64,000 nucleotides of DNA from Pseudomonas lalucatii (GTDB lineage Bacteria; Pseudomonadota; Gammaproteobacteria; Pseudomonadales; Pseudomonadaceae), in NCBI RefSeq assembly GCF_018398425.1, contig NZ_JADPMV010000002.1:620001-684000 (forward strand). The letters are read 5' to 3'. Positions 34,341-44,589 of the stretch are shown here, piece by piece (position 1 is the first letter of the stretch; every line of letters starts with the position of its first letter). A program made the translations under genes and the position numbers. The notes beneath the pieces were generated by a model. That model saw only the letters and a list, made by a program, of their open reading frames with translations, had not been told where the DNA came from and made no database searches.

Positions 34341-35843
34341 ATGACCGACGCCCTCACCCGCAGCGCCATCGACCAGCAGCTCGAGCGCCTGGAATACCGC
34401 AACCAGGCCTTCATCGACGGCCGCTTCGTCGCCGCCCGTTCGGGCGCCACCTTCGCCACCCTCAACCCGGCGACCGGCCAGGTCATCACCGAGGTGGCCG
34501 CCTGCGACGCCGAAGACGTCGACGCCGCCGTGCAGGCCGCCCGCGCCGCCTTCGACGCCGGGGTCTGGTCGAAACTGGCGCCGGCCGAGCGCAAGACGAT
34601 CATGCTGGCGTTCGCCGACCTGATCGACGCCCACCGCCTGGAGCTGGCGGTGCTGGAATCCCTGGAGGCCGGCAAGCCGGTCGGCGAGTGCTACGGCATC
34701 GACATCCCCGACACCGCCAACACCATCCGCTGGCACGCCGAGGCCGGCGACAAGCTGTACGACGCCATCTCGCCGTCCAGCCCGAGCAACGTCGGCATGA
34801 TCCGCCGCGAACCGATCGGCGTGGTCGGCGCCGTGCTGCCGTGGAACTTCCCCTGCATGATGGCCGGCTGGAAGCTCGGCCCGGCGCTGATCACCGGCAA
34901 CAGCGTGGTCCTCAAGCCCGCCGAGCTGACCTCCCTGGCCACCCTGCGCCTGGCCGAGCTGGCCCATCAGGCCGGCATCCCGGCCGGCGTGCTCAACGTG
35001 GTGCCGGGCCTGGGCCACAGCGCCGGCAAGGCCATCGGCCTGCACCCGGACATCGACCTGGCGGCCTTCACCGGCTCCACCGAGGTCGGCCGGCTGTTCC
35101 TCGAGTACTCGGCCAAGAGCAACCTCAAGCGCGTGGTGCTCGAGTGCGGCGGCAAGAACCCCCAGGTGGTCATGGGCGATGCCGGCGACCTCTCGGCGGT
35201 GGCCGGCAACGTGCTCGCCGCGGCCTTCTGGAACATGGGCGAGAACTGCTCGGCCGGCTCCCGGCTGATTGTCCATCGCTCGCTCAAGGACGCGCTGCTC
35301 GAGGAAATGCTCAGCCAGCTGCAAGACTGGGCCACCGGCGACCCGCTGGACCCGAGCGTACGCCTCGGCGCGCTGATCGAAGAAGCGCACATGGCCAAGG
35401 TCCTCGGGCATATCGAGCAGGCCAAGGCCGAGGGCTGCAAGCTGGTCACCGGTGGTGTGCGCCTGCATGCGGAGAGCGGCGGCTATTTCGTCGCCCCGAC
35501 CATCTTCGAAGCCGACTCCAACGCCGCCTCGGTGGCCCAGGAGGAGATCTTCGGCCCGGTGCTGGCGGTGATCGCCTTCGACACCGAAGAAGAGGCCATC
35601 GCCATCGCCAACGACACCTGCTACGGCCTGGCCGCCTCGCTGTGGACCGCCAACATCAACACCGCCCACCGCATGTCGGCGGCCATCCGCGCCGGCACCG
35701 TGTCGGTCAACTGCTTCTCCGAGGGCGACATCTGCACCCCGTTCGGCGGCTACAAGCAGTCCGGCTTCGGCGGCCGCGACAAGTCGATCTACGCCCACGA
35801 TCAGTACTGCGAGCTGAAGACCACCTGGATCCAGTTGTCCTGA
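34341..35843 (+). CDS. NAD(P)-dependent aldehyde dehydrogenase
   Basis: A 500-residue aldehyde dehydrogenase of the PuuC/BetB-like class. Catalytic Glu268 (VVLECGGKNP) and Cys303 (NMGENCSAGSR) are present, with PWNFPCMMAGWK and GFGGRDKS in place. It would oxidise an aldehyde made by the preceding oxidase or deaminase, for example 2-oxoglutarate semialdehyde or a 4-aminobutyraldehyde, to its acid. It starts 28 bases after the FAD enzyme stop, behind AGGAG, as the third gene of the operon. Confidence 0.87.
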   Translation: MTDALTRSAIDQQLERLEYRNQAFIDGRFVAARSGATFATLNPATGQVITEVAACDAEDVDAAVQAARAAFDAGVWSKLAPAERKTIMLAFADLIDAHRLELAVLESLEAGKPVGECYGIDIPDTANTIRWHAEAGDKLYDAISPSSPSNVGMIRREPIGVVGAVLPWNFPCMMAGWKLGPALITGNSVVLKPAELTSLATLRLAELAHQAGIPAGVLNVVPGLGHSAGKAIGLHPDIDLAAFTGSTEVGRLFLEYSAKSNLKRVVLECGGKNPQVVMGDAGDLSAVAGNVLAAAFWNMGENCSAGSRLIVHRSLKDALLEEMLSQLQDWATGDPLDPSVRLGALIEEAHMAKVLGHIEQAKAEGCKLVTGGVRLHAESGGYFVAPTIFEADSNAASVAQEEIFGPVLAVIAFDTEEEAIAIANDTCYGLAASLWTANINTAHRMSAAIRAGTVSVNCFSEGDICTPFGGYKQSGFGGRDKSIYAHDQYCELKTTWIQLS

Positions 35844-35893
35844 CGCCAGCCTCTCCCGGCCGCACCCGCGGCCGCTCCCCCTAGATCGACAGT

Positions 35894-35920
35894 CCCCTCC
35901 CGGCAACCGCCGGCGAGGGG
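35894..35920. terminator. GC-rich hairpin between the aldehyde dehydrogenase and reductase genes
   Basis: CCCCTCCCGGC (35894-35904) pairs with GCCGGCGAGGGG (35909-35920) apart from one bulged base, with a 4-base loop. No T-run follows. It may lower expression of the reductase or protect the 3' end of the operon message. Confidence 0.5.
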
Positions 35921-35946
35921 GCTTCGCCTATCGCCGAGAAACGCCC

Positions 35947-37050
35947 ATGCACAGCCTCACCAGCAGTGAATACCTCAACCCGGTCAGCACCCAGACCTGG
36001 GCCAACGGCCGCCATCTGGTGCGCTGCCTCAAGGTCATCCGCGAGACCGCGGACGTCATCACCTACTGCTTCAGCATGCAGGAGCCGGTGCTGTTCTTCT
36101 TCAAGCCCGGGCAGTTCGTCACCCTGGAGCTGGAGATCGACGGCGAGCAGGTGCTGCGCTCCTACACCATCTCCAGCGCGCCGTCGATTCCCTACAGCTT
36201 CTCCATCACGGTCAAGCGCGTGCCCGGCGGCCGAGTATCCAACTGGCTGCACGAACACCTCAAGGAAGGCGAGCTGATCGCCGTGCACGGCCCGGTCGGC
36301 CAGTTCAACTGCATCGACTACCCGGCCGACAAGGTGCTGCTGCTCTCGGGCGGCGTCGGCATCACCCCGGTGATGTCCATGGCCCGCTGGTTCTTCAACA
36401 CCAACAGCGAGGTCGACATGGTGTTCGCCCACAGCGCGCGCACCCCCGCCGACATCATCTACCGCGCAGAACTGGACTACATGTCCACGCGCATCGACAA
36501 CTTCAAGCTGCACCTGATCTGCGAACGCAACGAGACCGGGCAGATCTGGGGCGGCTACCGCGGCTTCCTCAGCCGCGAGATGCTGCAGCTGATCGCCCCG
36601 AACTTCCTCGAGCGCGAGGTGTTCTGCTGCGGCCCGGCGCCCTACATGCGCGCGGTGCGGCGCCTGCTCGGCGAAGCCGGCTACGACATGACCCGCTACC
36701 ACGAGGAGTCCTTCGGCGCGACGCCGGACGAGGACATCGCCGCCGCCGAGGAACAGGCCGCGGTGGCCCTGAGCGAGGAGCCCCAGGCCAGCCACTGGGT
36801 GACCTTCAGCGACTCCGGCAAGTCGGTGCAGGCCGAACTCGGCAGCACCCTCTACGAGGCCGCCGCCAGTGCCGGCCTGACCATTCCCAAGGCCTGCGGC
36901 ATGGGCATCTGCGGCACCTGCAAGGTGCGCGTGGTGAGCGGCGAGACCGCCATGGAGCACAACGGCGGCATCAGCGAGGAAGAAATCGCCGAGGGCTTCG
37001 TGCTGAGCTGCTGCACCCGGGTCACCGGCGCCGTCGAGGTGGAGTACTAG
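35947..37050 (+). CDS. Ferredoxin-type NAD(P)H oxidoreductase, reductase partner of the Rieske oxygenase (GbcB-like)
   Basis: A 367-residue three-part reductase. An N-terminal FAD domain (LRSYTISSAP for flavin binding) and an NAD domain (LLSGGVGITPVMS; CCGPAPYM) precede a C-terminal plant-type [2Fe-2S] domain with CGMGICGTC and a fourth Cys in SCCTRV. It passes electrons from NAD(P)H to the Rieske centre. The type matches GbcB of glycine-betaine demethylation. The oxygenase gene is 5.3 kb away on the other strand with the LysR gene between, so a shared regulator is likely. Confidence 0.87.
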   Translation: MHSLTSSEYLNPVSTQTWANGRHLVRCLKVIRETADVITYCFSMQEPVLFFFKPGQFVTLELEIDGEQVLRSYTISSAPSIPYSFSITVKRVPGGRVSNWLHEHLKEGELIAVHGPVGQFNCIDYPADKVLLLSGGVGITPVMSMARWFFNTNSEVDMVFAHSARTPADIIYRAELDYMSTRIDNFKLHLICERNETGQIWGGYRGFLSREMLQLIAPNFLEREVFCCGPAPYMRAVRRLLGEAGYDMTRYHEESFGATPDEDIAAAEEQAAVALSEEPQASHWVTFSDSGKSVQAELGSTLYEAAASAGLTIPKACGMGICGTCKVRVVSGETAMEHNGGISEEEIAEGFVLSCCTRVTGAVEVEY

Positions 37051-37059
37051 AGACCGGCC

Positions 37060-37920
37060 TCAGAGCAGCGCAAGCTGCGCTCGAGTATCTGACGAACTCG
37101 GCTCGGGCAGCGCCGCCAGGCCGGGCAGACGCTGCCTCAACTGGGCGTGAAAACGCCGCGCCAGCTGCGCCGCCAGGCGGTTGTCCGGGGTGTGCAGGAA
37201 GGCATAGGGGGTGCGCCCCGCCTCGATCCAGGCGGCGACCTTGTCCAGCCAGGGCGCCATGAAGGCATCGTTGGCCGCCAGCTCCGGGTGGCCGATGAAA
37301 CGCAGCTGCGGCGCCTGGCTGAAGGCGGTCGGGCGCACCGGCAGGCGCGGCTTCTTCGCCTGGGCGTGGCGCACGGCGGGGTCGTCCGAGTTGCAGCTGA
37401 ACAGCGCCCGCGAGTCCAGGCAGATGCGCTCGATGCCGCGTCCCTGCAGCAGGCGGTTGAGCGCTCGCTCCTCCTCGCCCCTGGCGAAGAACGCCGGGTG
37501 GCGCAACTCCACCGCCAGGTCGGCATCCGCCCAGTGCTCGACGAAGGCGGCCAGCTCCCCCAGGCGCGGCGGACCGAAGCTCGCCGGCAGTTGCAGCCAG
37601 AACGGCGCGACCCGCGCCCCCAGGGGCGCCAGCAGCCGGCGGAAGGCGTCGCTGGCGCCCAGCTGCGCGCGCAGGTCGCCGCCATGGCTGATGTCCCGCG
37701 GCAGCTTGGCGCAGAAACGAAACTGCGCCGGCATGGTCGCGGCCCAGCGCGCCACGGTATCGGCCGCGGGGCTGGCGTAGAAGGTGGTGTTGCCCTCCAC
37801 GGCATTGAACAGCTGGCTGTAGCGCGGCAGGAAGTCTCGCGGGCGGGCGTCCTGCGGGTACAGCGAGCCGCGCCAGGCCGGCTCGCTCCAGGACGGGCAG
37901 CCGAGGAAATAGGGCAGCAC
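37060..37920 (-). CDS. DUF72 family protein (YecE-like)
   Basis: A 286-residue DUF72 protein, a TIM-barrel family with no settled biochemical role. Family stretches are FLGCPSWSEPAW, FNAVEGNTTFYA, FRFCAKLPRDISH, WLQLPASFGP and VELRHPAFF. It starts at GTG 37920, which overlaps the TAG of the upstream gene by one base, so the two are coupled. It converges with the reductase gene with 9 bases between stops. This is the first backbone gene after the catabolic region. Confidence 0.82.
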   Translation of the reverse strand: MLPYFLGCPSWSEPAWRGSLYPQDARPRDFLPRYSQLFNAVEGNTTFYASPAADTVARWAATMPAQFRFCAKLPRDISHGGDLRAQLGASDAFRRLLAPLGARVAPFWLQLPASFGPPRLGELAAFVEHWADADLAVELRHPAFFARGEEERALNRLLQGRGIERICLDSRALFSCNSDDPAVRHAQAKKPRLPVRPTAFSQAPQLRFIGHPELAANDAFMAPWLDKVAAWIEAGRTPYAFLHTPDNRLAAQLARRFHAQLRQRLPGLAALPEPSSSDTRAQLALL

Positions 37921-38261
37921 TAGGCGTAGAGGTCGAGCCCCAGCACTTGCTGCGCGTCGGGCTCGCTGGCGAAGCTGGCGGTGCTGCTGTAGCTGGCGAT
38001 GGCCTGGGCGGCGCGGCTGCTCAGGGCCGGCCGGTAGCCGGAGTCCTCGGCGCGCGACTGCAGGTTGTCGCTGCCGCCGCTGCTGGCCTGTACCCGGCGC
38101 AACTGCGGCAGTTGCTCGAAGCCCTGGCTGCTGGCCGGGGCGGCCGCCTGCTCGCGACGCGCCTCGACTTCCCGCTGCGCCTCGCGATAGGGCGTGACCG
38201 CAGTCCCCGAACGGGGCCCGCGATCTGGCGAGTAGGGAGCGATGGAGCCGTCGATGCGCAT
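37920..38261 (-). CDS. Conserved hypothetical protein, low-complexity
   Basis: A 113-residue hydrophilic protein rich in Ser, Ala and Gln, probably disordered over residues 1-80. The C-terminal stretch AIASYSSTASFASEPDAQQV, followed by LGLDLYA, is the only conserved-looking part; I recall a similar tail in a P. aeruginosa protein encoded next to tsaB. No signal peptide, membrane segment or domain is visible. It is coupled to the DUF72 gene downstream. Function not known. Confidence 0.6.
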   Translation of the reverse strand: MRIDGSIAPYSPDRGPRSGTAVTPYREAQREVEARREQAAAPASSQGFEQLPQLRRVQASSGGSDNLQSRAEDSGYRPALSSRAAQAIASYSSTASFASEPDAQQVLGLDLYA

Positions 38262-38360
38262 CAGTTACTGCTCGGCCGCTTGGCCAACTGTGTGGGATTC
38301 GACCAATCTACCGCCGCAGCCCCGGCTTGGCAATCGAGCCGCCGCCAGCCGGGAGGTCGA

Positions 38361-39041
38361 CTACTGCGGCGCCTTGGGCGTGGCGACCTGGTCGCGCAGG
38401 TACACCGGCTGCGCCTGGTCGGCCGGCAGCGCCTCGCCGCGGGCCCAGGCGAAGCCCGCCAGGCCGAGCAGGTCCTCGGCGTGGGGCAGCATGGCGCCGT
38501 CCTGGCCGCCCAGCATCGCCGGCAGCCGCACGGCATGGGTGCCCCAGCCGGTGCCGGCGCCGAACCAGTCGCCGGCGGCGTCGCGCGGCAGGCCGGCCAG
38601 TTCCGGCGGCAACACCGCCTCGGCGCCGAGCAGGCGCATCTCGCCCTGCTGCGCCCGGTAGCAGCCCCAGTAGACCTCGTCCATCCGCGCGTCGATGGCA
38701 GCGGCCACCTGCTGCGCGCCGTGCTCACGCAGCGCCCGCTGGGCCAGCACGGCCAGGTCGGACACCGGCAGCACCGGGCGGTCCAGGGCGAAGGCCAGAC
38801 CCTGGACCACGCCGATGGCGATGCGCACCCCGGTGAAGGCGCCGGGGCCGCGGCCGAAGGCGATCGCGTCCAGCGCCGACAGGGCGACGTCCGCCTCCTC
38901 CAGCAGGGCCTTGATCATCGGCAGCAGGCGCTGGGCGTGCAGGCGCGGAATCACTTCGTAGTGGCTGAATACCTCGCCGTCGTGCAGCAGGGCGACGGAG
39001 CAGGCTTCGGTGGCGGTGTCCAGAGCCAGGAGAGTAGTCAT
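38361..39041 (-). CDS. tsaB: tRNA threonylcarbamoyladenosine biosynthesis protein TsaB
   Basis: A 226-residue ASKHA-fold protein. LALDTATEACSVAL at the start, RLHAQRLLPMI, and GRGPGAFTGVRIAIGV are the family signatures. TsaB is the non-catalytic partner of TsaD and TsaE in making t6A37 of ANN-decoding tRNAs. The start ATG 39041 was chosen because it begins the conserved strand; upstream in-frame ATGs would add an unconserved tail. It lies between the hypothetical gene and the HAD phosphatase on the same strand. Confidence 0.92.
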   Translation of the reverse strand: MTTLLALDTATEACSVALLHDGEVFSHYEVIPRLHAQRLLPMIKALLEEADVALSALDAIAFGRGPGAFTGVRIAIGVVQGLAFALDRPVLPVSDLAVLAQRALREHGAQQVAAAIDARMDEVYWGCYRAQQGEMRLLGAEAVLPPELAGLPRDAAGDWFGAGTGWGTHAVRLPAMLGGQDGAMLPHAEDLLGLAGFAWARGEALPADQAQPVYLRDQVATPKAPQ

Positions 39042-39158
39042 TACGTTCGGGCAGGTGACGAGAAGGAGCGGCATTAAAACGGCTTGAGGCTTTTTTTTCC
39101 AGCGCAATCACGTGAGTTCGCGTCTGTCACGCGAACGGGCCAGCCGGGCAACAGGCAC

Positions 39159-39183
39159 GCGCCGGGCCACAACGGCCCGGCGC
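39159..39183 (-). terminator. Hairpin downstream of the HAD phosphatase gene
   Basis: GCGCCGGGCC (39159-39168) and GGCCCGGCGC (39174-39183) are a perfect 10-bp stem with a 5-base loop, 19 bases after the phosphatase stop on the minus strand. A smaller 7-bp stem (GTTCGCG/CGCGAAC) follows nearby. The T-run is weak. Confidence 0.7.
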
Positions 39184-39202
39184 AAGCACTGCAAACAGCG
39201 AT

Positions 39203-39988
39203 TTACCAGGGCTCGATGACGGTCTTTGCTTCCCAGGCTTGCAAAGGCGCCTCGGACCAGGTGCCGTAGCTCGCATTGGGGAAGACGATCCACTCGGCGC
39301 CCCACTTGTCGGCCTCGGCGGCCACGGTCGCGCGCTGCTCGGCCAGCGGCGTCTTGCGGAAACGCCCATCGAAGTCATGCAGCGTATCGCCCAGCAACAA
39401 CACGACCTGATGATCGGCACTGACGATGGCGCGCCGCTCGACCTTGGGCGGCCCCAGCAGCAGCACGCTTTGCGCCGACACCTGGGGTAGACCGAGCTTG
39501 CTCAGGGTGGCCAGGGTGTGTGGCTTCTGCTCGTCGGCACGGTCCGATATGTAGCGAATGGTCACGCCCAGGCTGTCGGCGTGCTGCAGGAACTGCTTGG
39601 CGCCGGGGATCAGCCGCGGAGTCCCGTCTCGTTCCCAGGGCAGCCAGGTGTCCCAGGCGTCATAGGTGTGGCAGTTGGCAAGGTCCCGCGCCAACAGTGC
39701 GCTGTTATCAATGACGGTCTCATCCAGGTCGGTAACGATGGCCAACTTCGACGGATCTTTCGCGGCGGCTACTGCAGCATCCAGCTTCAGCGTAGCGATG
39801 TTGTAGGCCTGCAGCTGCAGGGCCTGAACTTCCGCCGACTGCTGCTGAAAGCGCAGCCCCATGGCGAACTCGGCGACTGCGCAGTCTGCCTTGGGTTGCG
39901 CCTTGGCATCGGCGAACGCCGCAGGGCTCCCCGCCAGCGCTAGCGCAAGGCCCAACCAGATAGCACTCTTTGCTGTTTTCTCGGTCAT
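39203..39988 (-). CDS. Secreted HAD acid phosphatase / 5'-nucleotidase (class B/C type)
   Basis: A 261-residue protein with a signal peptide (AIWLGLALALAGSPAAFA). The HAD motif I is VTDLDETVIDN, motif II is IRYISDR, and motif IV is LLLGDTLHDFDG. This matches the acid phosphatase family that includes lipoprotein e(P4), although no lipobox is present, so the enzyme is probably periplasmic. It would release phosphate from nucleotides or other monoesters. ATG 39988 was chosen over ATG 40012, which lacks a ribosome-binding site. A promoter probably lies in the 150 bases upstream. Confidence 0.82.
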   Translation of the reverse strand: MTEKTAKSAIWLGLALALAGSPAAFADAKAQPKADCAVAEFAMGLRFQQQSAEVQALQLQAYNIATLKLDAAVAAAKDPSKLAIVTDLDETVIDNSALLARDLANCHTYDAWDTWLPWERDGTPRLIPGAKQFLQHADSLGVTIRYISDRADEQKPHTLATLSKLGLPQVSAQSVLLLGPPKVERRAIVSADHQVVLLLGDTLHDFDGRFRKTPLAEQRATVAAEADKWGAEWIVFPNASYGTWSEAPLQAWEAKTVIEPW

Positions 39989-40139
39989 TAAATGCGCTCT
40001 CTTCCTTAGCATGGGTAAAGACTTAAGGTCTATGACCATCCCTCCGTGGTCTAGACCAAGACGGAGGCTAGCTTAGGCGAGCAAGGTTGCTGTTCTGTGA
40101 ACGACGCTCAGTGACTCCGGCGCGCCACTTGCAGAAACG

Positions 40140-40165
40140 ACAACGGCCCGCAAGCGGGCCGTTGT
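40140..40165 (-). terminator. Intrinsic terminator of adk
   Basis: ACAACGGCCCGC (40140-40151) and GCGGGCCGTTGT (40154-40165) form a perfect 12-bp stem with a 2-base loop, followed on the minus strand by TTTC. It is 19 bases past the adk stop. Confidence 0.85.
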
Positions 40166-40183
40166 TGCAAGGCGACTGGCGAC

Positions 40184-40849
<666 letters not shown>

Positions 40850-41080
40850 TTAAATAGAAATCGTCGGACTCGCCTCGTGGGGCCAATCTCAGAATGGTTT
40901 CGGCAGCACTGCGCACGGGTGCCTGACTGCCAGAAGGCCGATCAAGATACACAGCGCACCCCCGGCGCACAAGCCGCCGAAAGTCGCAGGCGGCGGCCTG
41001 GCCGAGGGGCGCCGAAGAGCGCCTGAGACGCCCCCTGCAAGCCCCTGCCGGGGCCCGCACAGAGGGCTTCGGCGGGCGTC

Positions 41081-43717
41081 TCAGCCGGTGTTGCGCAAGC
41101 CCGCGGCGATCCCCGCGACGCTGACCAGCAAGGCCTGCTCCAGAGGGCTGTCGGCCTCATTCTGACGCTGCCTGGCGCGGGCCAGCAGCTCGGCCTGCAG
41201 CAGGTGCAAGGGGTCCAGATAGGTGTTGCGCACGCTGAGGAATTCCAGGGTCTCGGGGCTGTGCGCCAGCAGGTGCGACTGCCCGGTCAAGCCCAGCACC
41301 GCGGCCACCGCCTGCGACAATAGGTCGCGCAAATGCTCACCCAGGGGTCGCAAATCCGATTGCACGAGCCGCTCGTCGTAGAGTCGGGCGATCGCCGCAT
41401 CGGCCTTGGCCAGGACCATCTCCAGCATGTCGATGCGGGTGCGGAAGAACGGCCAGTGCTCGCGCATCTGCCCGAGCAGCTCGCCCTCCCCGCGTTTCAG
41501 GGCATTGGCCAGGGCGTATTCCCAGCCGAGCCAGGCCGGCAGCATCAGGCGGGTCTGGGTCCAGGCGAAGATCCAGGGAATCGCCCGCAGGCTCTCCACC
41601 CCGCCCTCGCGGCGCTTGGCCGGCCGGCTGCCCAGCGGCAGGCGGCCGAGCTCCTGCTCCGGGGTGGCCTGGCGGAAGTAGTCGACGAACTGCGGGTGCT
41701 CGCGCACCACGCCGCGGTAGGCGCTGACGCCGTCGGCGGCCAGCCGGTCCATCAGTTCGCGCCAGGCCGGCTGCGGGGTCGGCGGCGGCAGCCGGGTGGC
41801 CTCCAGCACGGCGGCCAGGTAGAGGTTGAGGTTCTGCTCGGCGATGTCCGGCAGGCCGAACTTGAAGCGGATCATCTCGCCCTGCTCGGTGGTGCGGAAG
41901 CGCCCCGCCACCGAGCCCGGCGGCTGCGACAGGATCGCCGCGTGGGCCGGGCCGCCGCCGCGGCCGACCGTGCCGCCGCGGCCGTGGAACAACAGCAGCT
42001 CGACGCCGTGGGCGGCGCAGACCTGCACCAGGGCTTCCTGGGCGCGGTACTGCGCCCAGGCCGCCGCGGTGGTGCCGGCATCCTTGGCCGAGTCGGAGTA
42101 GCCGATCATCACCTCCTGGGGACCCTGCAGGCGCGCGCGGTAGTCCTCCAGGCCGAGCAGGCGGTCGATCACCGGCCCGGCGTTGTCGAGGTCGGCGAGG
42201 GTCTCGAACAAGGGCACCACGCGCATCGGCCGCAACAGCCCGCCCTCCTTGAGCAGCAACTGCACCGCCAGCACGTCGGAAGGCGCGCCGGCCATGGAGA
42301 TCACGTAGGAGCCCAGGGAGGCCGCCGGCGCCGCCGCCACCTCGCGGCAGGTGGCGAGCACCTCGGCGGTCTCGGCACTGGGCTCGAAGTGCGCCGGCAG
42401 CAGCGGCCGGCGGTTGTCCAGCTCGCCCAGCAGGAACGCCTGGCGCGCCTCTTCGTCCCACTCGGCGTAGCGCCCCAGGCCCAGGTAGTCGGTGATCTCG
42501 TCCAGCGCCGCGACATGCCGGCTGGCGTCCTGGCGCACGTCCAGGCGCACCAGGAACAGGCCGAAGGTCACCGCGCGGCGCAGGCAGTCGAGCAAGGGAC
42601 CGTCGGCGATCACGGCCATGCCACAGGCGTGCAGGGAGCGGTAGCACAGCGTCAAGGGCTCGAGCAGCTCGTCGTTGTGCTGCAGCACCGCGGCAGAGGG
42701 CGCCAGCGGCCCCTGCAGGGCATCGTGGGCCCAGGCCCGGGTCGCCCGCAGGCGTTCGCGCAGCTGCTTGAGCAGGCTGCGATAGGGTTCGGCGCTGTCG
42801 CCGACCCGTGCGCGCAACTCCTCGCTGGCCTGCTGCATGGACAGCTCGGCCGCCAGCTGATCGATATCCCGCAGGTACAGGTCGGCGGCCATCCAGCGCG
42901 CCAGCAGCAGCACCTCGCGGGTCACCGGCGCGGTGACATTGGGATTGCCGTCGCGATCGCCGCCCATCCAGGAGGCGAAGCGTATCGGCGCGGCGTCCAG
43001 CGGCAGGCGCGCGCCGGTGGCCGCGTGCAGCGCATGGTCGGCCTGGCGCAGGAAGTTCGGCAGCGCCTGCCACAGCGAATGCTCGATCACCGCGAAGCCC
43101 CACTTGGCCTCGTCCACCGGGCTCGGCCGGCTGCGGCGAATCTCCTCGGTATGCCAGGCCTCGGCGATCAGCCGCTGCAGGCGCTGGGCCACCTGCTCGC
43201 GCTCGGCGGCGGACAGGTCGCTGTGGTCCTGGGCCGCCAGCTGCGCGGCGATGGCATCGTACTTCTGGATCAGGGTGCGCCGTGCCACCTCGGTCGGGTG
43301 GGCGGTCAGCACCAGCTCGATCTCCAGGCCGCCGAGCTGGCGCGCCAGCGCCGCGGGTTCGTGGCCACCGGCCTGCAGGCGCTGCAACAGCTCGGGCAGC
43401 ACCCGCGACTCGAAGGGCTCGGGCTCGTCGCTGCCCCGCCGCCGCACCCGGTGGTACTGCTCGGCGATATTGGCCAGGTTGAGGAACTGGTTGAAGGCCC
43501 GCGCCACCGGCAGCAGCTCGTCGTCGTCGAGCCCGTCGAGGCTCTCGCTGAGCTGCTCGGCGCCGGCGGCCGAGCCACGCCGCGCCGCCTTGGCGCCCTT
43601 GCGGATGCGCTCGATCTTGCCCAGGAAGGCAGCGCCCAGCTGTGCGCTGATGGTGTTGCCCAGCAGCTCGCCGAGCTGGTGCACGTCCTCGCGCAGGCGC
43701 GCGTCGATTTCCGTCAT
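41081..43717 (-). CDS. ppc: Phosphoenolpyruvate carboxylase
   Basis: An 878-residue PEP carboxylase that makes oxaloacetate from PEP and bicarbonate. Catalytic motifs are [14 protein letters not shown] (His of the active site), [39 protein letters not shown] and the C-terminal RNTG that closes the inhibitor site. The length is normal. The start ATG 43717 follows GGAGGAAGG. It is divergent from the small 114-residue gene, with a 188-base gap. Confidence 0.96.
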   Translation of the reverse strand: MTEIDARLREDVHQLGELLGNTISAQLGAAFLGKIERIRKGAKAARRGSAAGAEQLSESLDGLDDDELLPVARAFNQFLNLANIAEQYHRVRRRGSDEPEPFESRVLPELLQRLQAGGHEPAALARQLGGLEIELVLTAHPTEVARRTLIQKYDAIAAQLAAQDHSDLSAAEREQVAQRLQRLIAEAWHTEEIRRSRPSPVDEAKWGFAVIEHSLWQALPNFLRQADHALHAATGARLPLDAAPIRFASWMGGDRDGNPNVTAPVTREVLLLARWMAADLYLRDIDQLAAELSMQQASEELRARVGDSAEPYRSLLKQLRERLRATRAWAHDALQGPLAPSAAVLQHNDELLEPLTLCYRSLHACGMAVIADGPLLDCLRRAVTFGLFLVRLDVRQDASRHVAALDEITDYLGLGRYAEWDEEARQAFLLGELDNRRPLLPAHFEPSAETAEVLATCREVAAAPAASLGSYVISMAGAPSDVLAVQLLLKEGGLLRPMRVVPLFETLADLDNAGPVIDRLLGLEDYRARLQGPQEVMIGYSDSAKDAGTTAAAWAQYRAQEALVQVCAAHGVELLLFHGRGGTVGRGGGPAHAAILSQPPGSVAGRFRTTEQGEMIRFKFGLPDIAEQNLNLYLAAVLEATRLPPPTPQPAWRELMDRLAADGVSAYRGVVREHPQFVDYFRQATPEQELGRLPLGSRPAKRREGGVESLRAIPWIFAWTQTRLMLPAWLGWEYALANALKRGEGELLGQMREHWPFFRTRIDMLEMVLAKADAAIARLYDERLVQSDLRPLGEHLRDLLSQAVAAVLGLTGQSHLLAHSPETLEFLSVRNTYLDPLHLLQAELLARARQRQNEADSPLEQALLVSVAGIAAGLRNTG

Positions 43718-43905
43718 GATCCTTCCTCCTCCGGGAATTGCACCAAGAGTGCCCAGCGCGGCAACTTCTTACAAGCGCGCGACAGCGGCGCCCCCCTGTC
43801 GGCCGCGAGCGGTCTAGTCTAGAGGTAGGGCGAGCCCGAAACGACTTGCTCCCGTCACTGGATTGCACAACCGCCTAGCCACACTAGGCAAGGGACGAGG
43901 TAGTT

Positions 43906-44250
43906 ATGAAAATCCGCGAACTTGTCCATCACTGGGAACAGAACTCGAAGGGCCGCCTGACCCGCAACACCTATCAGATCCATCTCGACCTGGAGGCGGC
44001 TGCGCGCCTGGCGGCGCTGACCGAGATGTACCCCAAGCACCATACCGAAGAACTGCTGGGCGAGCTGATCGGCGCGGCGCTGGAGGAGCTGGAGGCCAGC
44101 CTGCCATACGTCAAGGGCAGCCAGGTGGTGGCCACCGACGAGCAGGGCGATCCCCTTTACGAGGACATCGGTCCGACGCCGCGCTTTCTCGCCTTATCGC
44201 GCAAGTACCTGCGCGAGCTGCAGCAGCAGCAGGGCAGCGCCGAGCACTGA
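43906..44250 (+). CDS. Conserved hypothetical protein, ribbon-helix-helix-like N-terminus
   Basis: A 114-residue cytoplasmic protein. The opening MKIRELVHHWEQNS is followed by a strand YQIHLDLEAAARLAALTEMY that resembles the start of a ribbon-helix-helix fold. The C-terminal part ends in a Q-rich helix. In pseudomonad genomes a similar gene follows ppc and is sometimes labelled type 1 pili tip component, without support visible here. It has a clear GGACGAGG site before ATG 43906. Confidence 0.6.
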   Translation: MKIRELVHHWEQNSKGRLTRNTYQIHLDLEAAARLAALTEMYPKHHTEELLGELIGAALEELEASLPYVKGSQVVATDEQGDPLYEDIGPTPRFLALSRKYLRELQQQQGSAEH

Positions 44251-44268
44251 GCCGGCGACGCGGCGCGC

Positions 44269-44589
44269 CTACTGCGCCGCCGGCGTCTGCTCGCCGAGGC
44301 AGCGCACCGCCTGCTTGCGGTTGTCCACCAGCACGCCGGTGAGGCCCTTCTGCTCCAGGTCGAACAGCACCAGCACGCCATCGACGCATTGCGCCACCTG
44401 GTTGGCCGGCTTGAGCGAGACCTTGTAGTCCTCGCCGGGAACGGTCTTGAGCATGGTGAAGTCGGCCAGCAGCAGGGCGTCCTGCGGCTTGGCGATATGC
44501 AGGTAACCGTAGTACCAGAGCACGGCGACCGTGGCGCAGATGCTGCCGATGGCGGTGAGAATCAGGGGAATAGGCTCGCGTTCACTCAT
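44269..44589 (-). CDS. Small membrane-anchored hypothetical protein
   Basis: A 106-residue protein with one N-terminal membrane helix (IPLILTAIGSICATVAVLWYYGY, cited by its ends) and a periplasmic part of about 75 residues with two cysteines (AQCVDG and VRCLGE) that may pair. No family recognised. It overlaps the hydrolase gene by four bases (ATGA), so it is the last gene of a three-gene unit with the hydrolase and the AIM24-like gene. Confidence 0.6.
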   Translation of the reverse strand: MSEREPIPLILTAIGSICATVAVLWYYGYLHIAKPQDALLLADFTMLKTVPGEDYKVSLKPANQVAQCVDGVLVLFDLEQKGLTGVLVDNRKQAVRCLGEQTPAAQ

